Part shown: positions 1 to 11,816 of the stretch, piece after piece
How positions within the stretch are numbered: position 1 is the stretch's first letter
Layout of the letters: every line of letters starts with the position of its first letter
From: Gentiana macrophylla
Taxonomy: Eukaryota > Streptophyta > Magnoliopsida > Gentianales > Gentianaceae
Assembly (NCBI GenBank): GCA_026214975.1
Contig: CM047815.1
Span: 61,883,852 to 61,947,851 of the forward strand
Length of the DNA: 64,000 nucleotides
Direction: 5' to 3'
Translations under genes and position numbers: made by a program
Notes under the pieces: model-generated
What the model saw: only the letters and a program-made list of their open reading frames with translations
Told to the model about the DNA's origin: nothing
Databases searched by the model: none

Positions 1-345
1 TTGATTTATCATATCACTTGTCACTTTGTCACTTATAACATCATGAGTCTTTGTATGGCGTGTACTTGTTTGCTTTGCTCTTCTATTTGTATAACCGGTT
101 TGCTTTTGTGACTAGTCTGTTTGTTTGCTTGCTTAACCCGTCTCTTAGCTTAAGTTGATAGGAACTCTTGGATAGAGGTCGGATCTTCAAGTCTTCTGTT
201 CTTGGACTATTCTAACATAAACTTAAAGAGTCCGACTAACCCTATACAATTTTATTTGTCAGACTACTAAGCAAACTTATACTTGGTTACTAAACCAACT
301 ATTTTGGCATCATCAAAACTTCTAACATGTGGGGACCTAAAAAAA
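1..345. other. Unassigned left edge
   Basis: No coding capacity was seen. Copia reverse-transcriptase similarity from the right stops abruptly near 345, just after the conserved KWVF motif. The stretch at 290-330, with a TTTTGGCATCATCAAAA-like run, resembles the sequence next to LTRs of SIRE-like copia elements. This may be the end of another element that truncated Copia-A, but no LTR pair is visible to prove it. Confidence 0.3.
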
Positions 346-1523
346 ACCCACTTATTACCAAGTAAATTCATAGTTGGAGAGAAGGGAATAAGATCCCATG
401 TGTCGTTACGTACCAAAGAATTGAACTCATCTCTCATGGCATCCTTCCACTCACAGAAATTTAACGCTTCAAAGACAGAAGTAGGTTCAGTAGAAGAAAG
501 AGAAGTGTTAAAGGCTTTGGGTAGTATGTAGTAAGAAGTCCATGTCTTAGGTTTGGGATGATTTGTCTTAAAACGTGTGAGCATAGGGTGCTCTGGTGAA
601 GGATGTGAAGCATCCGAAGGAGGAGGGGATGAAGCAGCCGATTGTGATGAGTGAGGAGAGTGTTGGGACGAAAGATCAAGAGGAGGTAGGGAGGAGGGTG
701 TAGAGGATAAATGAGGGGCCAAAGTGGTTTCGGAGGCAGATCGGATGTGGAAGACACAATGATGGTTGAAGGAAGATAAATCATAGGAGAGGATAATGAC
801 GTGATGGAAGAAGTGTAAGGAAATGACGACTCAGCGAATACGACATGACGGGAGATACAAATACGTTTGGTACTATGACCTAGAAAATTGTAACCATGAT
901 GATTGGGGCTATATCCAAGAAACACACAAGTTTAGGAGCGGAAGTCCATTATGTTTTGTGATTGTTATACGAACGAAGATTTGGCCAACAAGCACATCCA
1001 AAGACCCCGAGGAAATTATAGTCTAAGGACGATGATGGACCATATCATAAGGGGTTTTGTAACCAAGAATTTTGGTTGGGAGACGATTAATAAATAGAGT
1101 TTTCGGCACAAGGGTCTCATACATCAGAATAAATTAAACCAAGAGGACTACTAGAAATGAAGGAGGATAATGGTAAAGACTGACAATAGCTTTTATCCAT
1201 TTCACCCGCAACGCAAACATATGTAGAGGCAGTTGAGGGTGCTGATATATTATTGTGACGCAAAGCCCGACGAAGAACTCGATAAGAGCAGTCACCTAAA
1301 TGCTGATGCCATTGTGCGACACAGGAGTGATGGGAAATAAGAGCTCGAGCATGAAAGTGGTGGAAAGATTGGGAAAAATGATAGAGCCCATCTTTAAGGT
1401 AGCCCCGATAATGGATAAGGCCCGAATAATTCTTCATAATATACTACTCATAGTAAAATTCAAAGTAAACATCACTGTCCTTAGAAAATTGAGAAACGAA
1501 AAGGAGATTAGTGTATAAGGAGG
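346..1523 (-). pseudogene. Copia-A polyprotein remnant: pre-integrase, integrase C-end and RT start
   Basis: This is a decayed Ty1/copia pol read on the minus strand. From right to left the frames show the GAG-pre-integrase segment (WHQHLGDCSYRVLRRALRH near 1300, ending SSPLGLIYSDV near 1117). The integrase C-terminal part follows (FLGYSPNHHGYNF and STKRICISRHVVF near 840-925). Then come a Ser/Pro-rich linker and the reverse-transcriptase N-terminus (EWKDAMRDEFNSLVRNDTWDLI, cut at NKWVF near 345). The catalytic integrase core with its D-D-E residues is missing: only about 190 bases separate SDV from the C-terminal block. Several frameshifts are present. The matching gag-protease half lies at 25976-28781, separated by nested insertions. 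Confidence 0.85.
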
Positions 1524-1528
1524 GTGTG

Positions 1529-2305
1529 ATCGTGTGTAAGTTGCTTATACTAGCAATAAGACTAGGTCCATCGCAGTGTAGCAAACGAGCAAGGGTGTCG
1601 AATCCACAAAGACAAGGCAAATTCTATAAATAAACGTACTAAATCACAATGAAGAACACATAGAGTGGTCATTGACCAACATAACAAGAAAATGAATAAA
1701 AACGGTTAACTCTCTCTCTCTCTTCTCTTTCCAATCTTTTAACTTGGTGTAATTACTTTATCATGCTTAACCCCTCATGTAATTCCCCAGAATACCAGAT
1801 TCATAAGTTAAATTCATTAAGCTACGGGTGTAGTCCCCTAAACTCGTCTTACTTCACATTGTAAGGACAATAGATGTCTATTTGTAGGCTGTATTAACAC
1901 CACATGCATTAAGATTTAAGGATTGCCGGATCAAGACGGAGAACCTCCTTAGGCAGCCATCGATAATGACTATCGATCAATACTGACCCCTAACTAACAC
2001 TTCAACAAAGTTCCTTTATGCAAACTTACGAAAATGAATACTAGACTGGCCATATCTAAATAAATGTAGGTTAAACCTATCGATCAGACATAGATGACGC
2101 CGAATCTCCAGAATTAGGTACTAAAGGTTGCATCGCCACGGCGGTAAAGATCGCCGCCGCAGCGACTGCAGGGAATCCTACTTCTGGGTTACATATTATG
2201 ATTCTGGATAATACTAGTGAATTACAAGATTGTTAAACAGGCAGATTAATTAACATGCGATGAAACAAAGATAAACAACCATATTAAAAACATGAAAGAA
2301 CGTTC
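1529..2305 (-). repeat. Left partial LTR of element X
   Basis: From about 1591 this stretch aligns throughout with 24680-25378. Shared landmarks include GTGTCGAATCCAC, ATTCTATAAATA and CATGAAAGAACGTTCA. Read on the minus strand it ends with GGATTCGACACCCTTGCTCG, a style common near the 3' end of plant gypsy LTRs. The similarity stops at 2305, where the SIRE-type segment begins. No open reading frame is present. Confidence 0.6.
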
Positions 2306-2542
2306 ATTACTTGCCTCAATCCTCTCTCTCACTTCACTCAAATACCGTGATTTACATACACAAAATCACGCCATTACGTCATAAAATCCTTCCATATTCA
2401 ACCATGTTTACACTACCAAAAATCATCATATATAAACCACACTTAGAGGTTTTTCAGAATTCTGTACGCTCCTTTGCAAATCATAAACCCTATTTCTTTC
2501 TCTGAAAAATAGAAACTCTTTTAAATATAATCCCATTCAACA
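2306..2542 (+). other. Leader upstream of the additional ORF
   Basis: AT-rich and pyrimidine-rich sequence without coding signs. A TATATAAA box at 2429-2436 lies about 110 bases before the ATG at 2543. It could drive or precede a subgenomic-type transcript of the downstream ORF, but this is inference. The left border is an abrupt junction with the X LTR and shows no clear duplication. Confidence 0.35.
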
Positions 2543-4590
2543 ATGGCTTCATCCTCTACAATCTCTGCCACAGAACAATATTTCAAAAAATCGATCGTCA
2601 CTGGATCATTTTTCAGGCCTGAACACTATCTCTCTTTCTATGACAATGAAACTCAAGCTCAACGATTGGTTGATGGCTGTACGAATCTGGGGTTAATGAC
2701 CTTCCTAAACCCCCCAATAGATGGGATATGCTATGAAAACTTGATTGCATTTTGGAAAAATGCAAAGTTTGTACCCAGCACAAAGAAAACCGATCCAGAC
2801 TGCATTAGGAGTACAATATTTGGAAAAAAGGATGTTATCACAACTGGTCTTCTCACTAGATTTCTCAATCTCCCCAACACTGGTCTGGATGATGTTAAAA
2901 ACATACAGATCGACATCAACACATTCTGGACAGAAATAGCCAAAATTCCAAGAAAGAACAGCAAGACATACAACCTCCCAAGATCAGCACTCAGACATCC
3001 TTTTGCTGAGTTCGCACCAATAATCACGAAAAACATTGAAGGAAGAAAATGGTCAATGGAGAACCCGACTGAGCTACGGGTTAAGCTAATGGCGATTATC
3101 TATCAAGGTATTCCCTTCAACTGGTCACAGTTTGTTTTCAATAGGTTGAAAGGACAAATCCAGAAGGAAATTGATCTGGCAATTACGGCACCAAGCAAGG
3201 GTTTGCAGAAGAAAGGTGACTTCTGGGAGAGGAAATCTTATGGGTTCCCTCTTCAACACCTGTTTGACAAATTGAAGGTGAAACCCATCAATCTGCATCC
3301 TCCACACAAAGCCAAGGTAATATTTACTTATGTAAAGGCATCCCAGAAACCCAAACCCACTGCCGGAAGAAAAAGGAAAGAGCCTGAAAGCAGCAGATCG
3401 GGAGTGGGGAGAAGAACTAGATCTCAAAAGACACAAGATGATATCCCTGTGATTAGTGCCAGCAAACAGGATAACCCAGTGGTGATCAGTGACAATATAG
3501 CAACTGAGGAAGAGAAACAAGAAGAAGTCACCTATCTGGAAGAAGGTGAAGAAGGATATCGTCTTACTTCGTCTGATGAAGAAGAAACTGAAGGTGAAGA
3601 AGATGCTACAGGAAGTGAGGCAGAAAAGGGTGAAGATGAACCACTGGAAGGAGATCATTTTGAAGGAGATCAAGAAAATACGGTCATTTCTGATGATGAT
3701 CTGACGATTCAAGAGGTACTCCTTAGGAGCCTCAGCAAAGTGGCCAAACAGCCGAGTGAGCCAGCTGATCAAGCTCACTCTGCCGAACTTGTCCACACCC
3801 CCAGCATTGATCAAGGGGGTAAACCAGCCAAAGAAATTAAGTCTCCGGCAGATGAAAAAGAAAATCAGTCGTTCCAGTGCCAGGCAAGTGCAAGCACCTC
3901 TCAGCAACCTCTTCCTGAACCTGAGAGTGCTAAAGAAGAGATAAAAGAGAAGAAAGAAGAAGAGGAGAATGAGGAAGATGAGGACAATGAGGATGATGCA
4001 TCAGCGCCAGAATAATTTGATCCAGAGAGACTCTTTAATCTGGATATTCAACCATTAATTATGGACATGGAAAAGCAGTATCACATCAGGCAAAACCTGA
4101 AAGCTGCCTTAAGGAGTGATGCAACCTCCTTAAATCATAAAATTGAAGCCCTCATTAGTCACATCAAGATTCAAGATGAGGTGATGGAGAAATAGGGCAA
4201 CTTACTTTGCAATCTACAGCATCTCATTCCCAACCATGTCCAAACAAACCACGAATTTCATGCTGACAAGATTGATGAAAACATCAAACCATTGGTGGAT
4301 ACCTTGAATACTCACTCACAACAACTCCACCATCTATATGAGGTTATGAACTACTCTGGCCAACAACTCAACACACTCATCAATGTCACTGAAGCAAACA
4401 ACAAAATTCTGGAGATGAAGTATGGTCCTCTCCCAGAATCTGAGGCAGCAAACAAAATTCTTGAAGCACGGTTTGGTGCTGCCAAAAGGGGAAGGAAGTC
4501 AAAGCACAAAGCTCCAAAGGAAATAAAGAAAGCCCAATGATAGGGCAAGGGCATCAAAGGCAAAGGCAAGGGCATCAGTTTGAAGAAAAG
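2543..4590 (+). pseudogene. Additional (env-like) ORF of a SIRE-type element, broken near its C-end
   Basis: A 490-residue frame (2543-4015) is followed, after a TAA, by in-frame continuation to about 4590 that is interrupted by a TAG near 4194. The N-terminal 260 residues form a folded-looking domain of the kind found in additional ORFs of plant LTR elements. Short landmarks are FFRPEHYLSFYDNE and GLLTRFLNLPNTG. The middle is strongly acidic and low complexity (runs of EEE, EDE and DED around residues 330-490). The tail after the stop is helical and coiled-coil-like, ending in a basic lysine-rich patch. No signal peptide or transmembrane segment stands out, so calling it an envelope protein would be unjustified. 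Its place just upstream of an LTR matches the third ORF of SIRE elements. The ATG at 2543 has a good context (CAACAATGGC). Confidence 0.6.
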
Positions 4591-5105
4591 ATGAAATAAC
4601 CCTTTTCATAAGTTTTTAATTTACTTTATGCCTTTGACTGTTATTAAAAGATGCAATATCTTATTTCCCTTGAATGGATGAATAAAATTATTGAGTTTTG
4701 TTCTGTTATTTATTATGAAAAAATTGATACACTTATGTTCAGGCTTATGAGGGTTTTGGCATAATCAATTGTCGCTGTTCAAATAGATCGATAGGTATTA
4801 CAAAGATCGATGAACTCAAATATAATATACCTCGATTAATTCAAGATTACATTGGAAGATTACATGGAAAATAACAGCTAACAAACTCTGACTTATCAAA
4901 CAAATCAGTGGTTGAGATTAAAAGGACGTTGGGATGATACAGAATTTTATCCAATGGATATAAGTCAAGGGTGGATAGATCAGCATCAAAAAGGATTTCG
5001 ACAAAGGTCATCTTATGAATAGTGACAGAAAGCAAGTCAAATGGGACAAAACAAGGAACGGCTATATTTGAATTTCAAATACAAGTCACATGTTATCTGG
5101 GAAAT
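4591..5105. other. Non-coding tail between the additional ORF and the LTR
   Basis: AT-rich, with no coding frame beyond short chance ORFs. It ends directly at the LTR with CTGGGAAAT, which would be the polypurine-tract position but is a poor purine run. This is consistent with the degraded 3' untranslated region of a SIRE-like element. Confidence 0.4.
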
Positions 5106-6444
5106 TGTTAGGAACATTTTATTTTGTTTTGATGATGGCCATACTAGCTGTTATAGCAAGCCTGAAATAAGTTAGAATTCTCTGTATAAGTCTTTACTTA
5201 GAGTCTGACATGTTGTATAAGTTGAGTCAGACAAGTATTGTACTAGTTGGTAGGATGGCTAAGTAAGAACAGATATTCGGCAAAGTGAAGCCAGTCAAGT
5301 ACCAGCAGAGAAGCAATGAAGACATTATGCTCTGACTTATAACCAAGGAAGTTTGTGATGACCTTGGATAAGTCTAAGTAATGCAATATATTATCAAATA
5401 AGGTGTACACTAATCTCACCCAAATCAAGGATCAGTGAAGTACAAAAAGTACTCTAAAGAATGAGAGAAAACAAAAATGCAGTAAACCCCCAAAGTAAAC
5501 TGACTTTCGGCTGAGTAAAGACAAAGCAGTGAAGGAAGAACCAAACAGCCAAGTCAGAAGAATCACTTAATCATTCAGGGAATGATCAAGTAAACTTTAC
5601 TCATTCAGATTTCAAATGATGAAGATCAAGCATTAAATGCACAATCAATTGAGGATCAATCAATGACGGATTTTCTGATAAACGTTTGAAGAAAAATCCG
5701 ATCACTGAAATCAAGGAGAATATAATTAAGGGGGATTCAAAAATTAAATCAAGGATTATTCTCCACATTAAATAGCCAACGGACGGAAATTCAAATCAAG
5801 GATCATCAAGGCTATAAATAGAAGGCATTGACAGAAAAGAAAAAAAGATCAAGTCTGATAAATTACAAGCAGAAACTCTGTCATAGTAAAAAGCCTTCCA
5901 TCTGTACTAAAAAGAAATATCTAGAGATCAACTTAGGAATTAGAACTTCAATTGCAAATCAAGCTCTGAGATTGATCAACAAATTTGTGAATCCAATTCA
6001 CATCAACTGAGGCAATTGAATCGGAGAAATCTGAGAAGGAGTTGCAACCTTTGTGATAGCTGCTGAAAGATTTGTTCTCAAGGAGTAGTAATAGAGACTG
6101 AGTCACTGAAGCTTATGAAGCCAGGGAGTGATAGTCTTGAAGATTGTGAAGCTTGTGTAGTCAAGGACAATCGTACTATTGTATCTGTGAAAACAATAGT
6201 GAATTCCTCCAATCATCACAGGAGAAGAGTAGATTAAGGGATTACACCACCCTGAACCACTATAAACCTTTGTGTCTATTTACTTTCAACAATTTACCTT
6301 ACAGTATTTTATTTCATTGCATACTCTATATTTGTGATTGCATAATCTACTTTGAAACAACATTTTAAGAAGGGAATTATCCGCTATAGTCATTCACCCC
6401 CCCACCCCTTCTGACTATAGTTGTACCCTTCTCTTGGACCAACA
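5106..6444 (+). repeat. SIRE-type LTR, complete
   Basis: It begins TGTTAGGAACATTTT and ends GGACCAACA (TG...CA), followed directly by the primer site. From 5253 on it is closely related to 10583-11816. A TATAAATA box at 5813-5820 probably marks the promoter within the LTR. It lacks about 46 bases that the second LTR carries at 11719-11764. Confidence 0.85.
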
Positions 6445-6458
6445 ATTGGTAGCAGAGC
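6445..6458 (+). other. Primer binding site of the SIRE-type element
   Basis: The sequence ATTGGTAGCAGAGC directly follows the LTR. It matches the usual plant copia TGGTATCAGAGC, complementary to the 3' end of initiator tRNA-Met, with one substitution. Confidence 0.8.
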
Positions 6459-6543
6459 AATGTTCCTAGTATCAGAACCTGTTCAGATCTAATTTCTGGT
6501 AACAAGGAGATCACATATTTTCAAAGTAGTTTTCAAATTTGTG

Positions 6544-6545
<2 letters not shown>

Positions 6546-6592
<47 letters not shown>
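6546..6592. repeat. (TA)n microsatellite
   Basis: An uninterrupted run of about 23 TA units lies between the primer site and the gag start at 6603, within the element leader. Confidence 0.95.
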
Positions 6593-6595
<3 letters not shown>

Positions 6596-6602
6596 TGTAT
6601 TT

Positions 6603-8640
6603 ATGGATTCCTCAAATTTTATGTCAAAGGTACCTATATTCAATGTTAATAACTTTGATGAATATAAGATAAGAATGTTGTCTCATCTTGCAGCAACTTA
6701 TGAGGAGATGCTGGATGTAATCAATGATGGCCCAATCAAGATCACGACTGTGGGAACCACAGGAGCAGATCAAGGAAAAGTATTAGACAAACTCAAGAAA
6801 GATTGGACCAAGGATGACAGGAGAAGAGAAAATCTCGACTTTGTTGCAAAAGACATGATTTTGAAGACAATGGACAATAATATGTTCATGAGGATCAAAG
6901 ATTGCAAAACAGAAAAGGAGATGTGGGACAAATTGGCACTGATCAATGAAGGATCAGAAGTAGTTATAGAAAACAAATTATCTGTTGCAAAACGGAAATT
7001 TGAAAACTTCAAAATGAAGGCTGGTGAAACCATTGATCAAATGGACAACAGATTCTCAAGCATCATCAGTGAACTACAACAACTTGGACATACATATCCA
7101 CAGAAAGAAGTGTGCCTGAAGATCTTGAGAGGCTTACCTGAAAGATGGAAGATCATTGCATCATTACATCATTAATCAGAAGGACAACAAATCATGCAAA
7201 CACTGATACCTTAACTCTAAGGTCTCAACAAAAGGCTCATGAATTTGAGTTTGGACGGTGAAGACAGTGCACCAGCAGAGGCACATAAGGCCAATGCACT
7301 GATTGCACCCCAACAAAGTAACACAACTAATGCAAACAGCAAAGAGACACGGAGCTGAAGGAACATGTAGCTTTACTGGTAAAATGTTTTGACAGGTTTA
7401 GCAAGAAGAAGCAATTCAAAGGAGTCTCATCATCATACAAGAAGTAGCACAAGCAAAGGCATGAAGGAAAAAGATGATGAATACAGATGCTTCAACTGCA
7501 AGAAGAAAGGTCATTTCAAGGCTGATTTCCCTGAAGATGAGGACAAAGATGAGGATAAAAATAAATACAAGACAATTGATAAGAGAAAAAGCAAGAAGGC
7601 AGTCAAAGCTGAAACAAGCAGTGAAAAGAATGAAGAATCACCTGAAAATGATTCCGGAGATGATGATGAAGCTGACAGCTCAGACAATGAAAAAGCTTAC
7701 CTATGCCTTATGGCTAAAGAATCCAATGAAACTGAGGTAACATCCAGCTCACACTCATCATCTAGTGCATCCTCATCTGACACTGCACAATCTTCTATTC
7801 TCCCACTAGATTCTGCAAACCTAATCCAAAATCTCATGAGTAAATTTGAAGAAATTGAGATGAATCATGAGATTTTGGAACAGGAATGTGAGAGTCTAAG
7901 AAAGGAAAATAAAAGACTAAAGAAAGAACTAGACAAAGTAAAAGCTGAACAAACTAGTAAGGAGATCCACTCAACTGATCAACAAGCAGCAGATGATCAC
8001 CCATCCAATGTTGAAAGACCGGCCGAGAAAATTTCCCTACCAGTTAAGATCACCACTGCACCACTTAGTGCACCGACACAAAGCCCCAAAAGGTTTGGAT
8101 CCAAATATGGTCTTGGCTATAACAACGATCAGGATGACAATAGAAACAATGGTCAACTCAAATCAATCTAGGACCAAGAATGGACCAAAATTCAGAAAAA
8201 GACAGGTCATAGTTTCTACCACTCATCCTGCACCGGTGAAGTCAAATACTAGTGCAATGAAACAGCAGAGTAAATCATCAATCCAGCCAAGTAAAGGCAA
8301 AGGAGTTCAGAAAGGTAAGGGAAGAATTTACCCTTCTGAGGATGACTGGAACATTACACCCCTAAAATATAAGAAGAAACCATTTCATAACATGCAACAT
8401 GTGTTCAAGAAAAGCCAGCCTAGGCATATTCCTGGACACAAGAAGCAGCTTGAAAATAAGGTTCCCTCTACATATTGGAAAGTGAAAAATGATGCAAATG
8501 CACCAAAAGTACATAAAAGTATCAGAATACCTTTAGTGGAAAGATTAGAAGATATTCTGCCATGCCTTATACATATGAAGTTGATGACTTCAACTATCCA
8601 AAGAGAAGATTATTTGGATATACACTTGGAGTATTAGGCA
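6603..8640 (+). pseudogene. SIRE-type gag, decayed
   Basis: The first frame (6603-7175) carries a copia gag domain. Landmarks are NNFDEYKIRMLSHL, CKTEKEMWDKLALI and LKILRGLPERW. Stops and frameshifts follow. A second frame (7389-8171) has the zinc knuckle CFNCKKKGHFKADF near 7485-7530, in which the last Cys of CX2CX4HX4C is replaced by Phe. It then shows an acidic stretch and a coiled coil of about 45 residues. A third frame continues to 8637. The frames together span the gag-to-protease linker. The start ATG at 6603 follows the microsatellite directly. The knuckle defect and frame breaks mean no functional capsid could be made. Confidence 0.8.
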
Positions 8641-8684
8641 TGGACCCAAACAGTGTTGGGTACCTAAACAAAATTAATTTGTTT

Positions 8685-10590
8685 TGCAGGATGTCTGGTA
8701 CATAGACAGTGGATGTTCCAGACACATGACAGGGAACAAGGGATGGCTCACTGACTTTAAAGCTTTTGATGGACCCAAAGTTACTTTTGGAGGCAAAGAA
8801 AACCCTCATAATGCTCAAAAACAGTTTCAAGATTCAAAATGTGGCTCATGTTAAAGGACTGAATTTCAATCTACTAAGTATCAGTCAATTCTGCGACAAA
8901 TGCTACAATGTGCACTTCAACAAGGAATGATGCAAAGTGATTCACAGTCAAACCAACACAGTCGTACTTGCAGGAAGGAGAGAGGACAACATGTATGTGG
9001 TAGATTGGAAGACAGCAAGAGCAGAAACATGCTTGCTTGTCAAAAGCAAGCAGTCAAACAGCTGGATTTGTCATAGGAGATTGAATCATCTCAACTTCAA
9101 AACCATCAACACACTCACAAAAAGAACAAACTAGTTGAAGGACTACCAGAGATCACATTCAAGAAAGAAGGTCTATGTGATGCATGTCAAAAAGGGAAAC
9201 AAATTAAAAGTTCCTTCAAGTCAAAGCACTATCAGTCAACAACAAGAATCTTACATCTATTACATATGGATCTGTTTAAACCAGTCACAGCAGTAAGTGT
9301 AAGTGGAAAGAAATACACTCTAGTGGTGGTGGATGACTTTTCAAAATTCACCTAGACCATATTCATGAACAAGAAAAGAGAGACACTCAAGAGGCTGCCA
9401 GATTTGCTAAGAAGAATTCAAAATGAAAAAGAACTGAAGATCATAAAGATCATATCAGATAAAGGCACAGAGTTCTTAAATGAAATAATTAGAACCAACT
9501 GTGAAGAGAATGGAGTACTGCATCAACTATCAGCAGCAGGGACTCCACAACAGAATGGTGTAGCAGAAAGAAGAAACAGGACACTCAAAGAAGCAGTAAG
9601 AACAATGATTGCAGAAGCATGCCTACCAAAGAGATTTTGGGTTGAAGCAGCAAACACAGTATGCTATACTCAAAACAGATCAATCATCAACAAACATCAT
9701 GGAAAAACTCCATATGAAATATGGAATGGAAGAAAACCTAACATCTCACATTTACATATGTTTGGATCTAAATGCTTTGGTTTGAACAAGAATCAGCTAC
9801 ATACTTTTGATGAAAAAGCTGATGAAGCAATCTTTATGGGATACTCAGACACCAACAAAGCTTTCAGAGTGCTAAACAAAAGGACCTTGGTGATTGAAGA
9901 ATCAATTCATATAGTCTTTGATGAACCAAACACAAATGGTGAAAGCCTTCAAGAACAAGAAGAAGGAGCATCACAAAGGCAAGTTTATATGAATACAACA
10001 GTACTAGCTACCATTCCGAATCACAATTTTTGAAACCAAGATGAGCCACCAGTCAACACAACAGAAGAAGCACCAGCACAAGAACATGAAATTGATGCTC
10101 AAACTGAAGTTGTGGAAGCACCAAGTCAAGAACAACTTCAACCTGACCTTAACTGGTTAAGAGACCATCCTGAAGATCAAGTCATTGGAGACATTCATAC
10201 AGAGTCGAACTGTAAGACAAATCAAGAATATGCTAACATGTTTTCTATCACAAGTGGAACCCAAGACAAAAGATGATGCAATTCAAGATGCTGACTAGAT
10301 CACAGCCATGCAAGAAGAACTAAATGAATTTGAAAGAAATGAAGTCTGGGAACTTGTTGACAGACCAGACATAGCCAACATTATTGGAACAAAATGGGTA
10401 TTCAAAAACAAGATGGATGAACAAGGGACAGTTGTCAGAAACAAAGCAAGACTAGTAGCAAAAGGCTATTCTCAAGCAGAAGGAATAGATTATGATGAAT
10501 CATTTGCTCCGGTAGCAAGATTGGAAGCAATCGGACTATTTCTGGCCTTTGCAGCCCACAAAGACTTCAAAGTTTACCAAATGGATGGCT
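8685..10590 (+). pseudogene. SIRE-type pol: protease, integrase and RT N-terminus, truncated
   Basis: The protease active-site region is visible as YIDSGCSRHMTG near 8700. GAG-pre-integrase follows (SWICHRRLNHLNFKTIN near 9060-9130). The integrase core has MDLF near 9265, SDKGTEF near 9460 and GVAERRNRTLKEA near 9560, the positions of the D-D-E triad. It then has PYEIWNGRKPNISHLHMFG. The RT start (10308-10590) reads [16 protein letters not shown] and [18 protein letters not shown] and ends at VYQMDG. There the sequence switches into LTR, so palm, YVDD motif and RNase H are all absent. Multiple stops separate the frames. Confidence 0.85.
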
Positions 10591-11816
10591 AAGTAAGAAC
10601 AGATATTCGGCAAAGTGAAGCCAGTCAAGTACCAGCAGAGAAGCAATGAACACATTATGGTCTGACTTATAATCAAGGAAGTATGTGATGACCTTGGATA
10701 AGTCTAAGTAATGAAATATATTATCAAATATGGTGTACACTGATCTCACCCAAATCAAGGATCAGTGAAGTACAAAATGTACTCTAAAGAATGAGAGAAA
10801 ACAACAATGCAGTAAACCGGCAAAGTAAACTGACTTTCGGCTGAGTAAAGACAGAGCAGTGAAGGAAGAACCAAACAGCTAAGTAAGAAGAATCACTTAA
10901 TCGTTCGGGGAACGATCAAGTAAACTTTACTCATCCAGTTTTCAAATGATGAAGATCAAGCATTAAATGCACAATCAATTAAGGATCAATCAAGGACGGA
11001 TTTTCTGATAAACGTTTGAAGAAAAATCCGATCTCTGAAATCAAGGAGAATATAATTAAGGGGGAATCAAAAATTAAATCAAGGATTATTCTCCACATTA
11101 AATAGCCAATGGACGGTAAATTCAAATCAAGGATCATCAAGGCTATAAATAGAAGGCATTGACAGTAAAGAAAAAAAGAACAAGTCTGATAAATTACAAG
11201 TAGAAACTCTGTCAAAGTAAAAAGCCTTCCATATGTACTAAAAAGAAATATCTAGAGATCAACTCAGGAATTAGAACTTCAATTGCAAATCAAGCTCCGA
11301 GATTGATCAACAAATTTGTGAATCCAATTCACATCAATAGAGGCAATTGAATCAGAGAAATCTGATAAGGAGTTGCAACCTTTGTGATAGCTGCTGAAAG
11401 ATTGATTCTCAAGGAGCAGTAATAGAGACTGAGTCACTAAAGCTTTTGAAGACAGGGAGTGATAGTCTTGAAGATTGTGAAGCTTGTGTAGTCAAGGACA
11501 ATCGTACTATTGTATCTGTGAAAACAATAGTGAATTCCTCCAATCCTCACAGGATAAGAGTGGATTAAGGGATTACACCACCCTGAACCACTATAAACCT
11601 TTGTGTCTATTTACTTTCAGCAATTTACCTTACAGCATTTTATTTCATTGCATACTCTATATTTGTGATTGCATAATCTACTTAGAAACAACATTTTAAG
11701 AAGGGACTTATCCGCTGTCCAAAAGCTTTTAAATACAAGAAAAGTTTTTGAAACTCCACTCTAGTCATTCACCCCCCCCCCCTCTCTGACTATAGTTTTA
11801 CCCTTCTCTGCCAACA
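10583..11816 (+). repeat. SIRE-type LTR lacking its first 147 bases
   Basis: It aligns with 5253-6444 of the complete LTR and ends TGCCAACA. The left border is fused in place of the RT palm at a shared GGATGGCT, as expected from a deletion joined by microhomology. The right border abuts Athila LTR sequence with no visible target duplication. Confidence 0.85.

Larger units (their letters stand above)
2306..11816 (+). mobile_element. SIRE-type Ty1/copia complex (env-like ORF, LTR, gag-pol, truncated LTR)
   Basis: The order is unusual: an additional ORF (2543-4590), a complete 1339-bp LTR (5106-6444), a tRNA-Met type primer site, gag and pol (6603-10590), then an LTR lacking its first 147 bases (10583-11816). 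In SIRE elements the additional or env-like ORF lies downstream of pol and before the 3' LTR. The first LTR is therefore best read as shared between the tail of one copy and the head of the next, meaning a tandem dimer truncated at the left. The pol segment [20 protein letters not shown] fits the SIRE lineage. All reading frames are damaged and the element is not autonomous. Confidence 0.75.

Noticed and set aside
3125..3907. 260-residue minus-strand ORF opposite the additional ORF
   Set aside because: It is antisense to a better-supported plus-strand frame, is Phe/Leu/Ser-rich as expected from the complement of Lys/Glu-rich codons, and has no family likeness.
2543..4590. True viral envelope glycoprotein
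   Set aside because: No signal peptide, transmembrane helix or cysteine pattern is visible; 'env-like' here only describes the ORF's position in SIRE elements.
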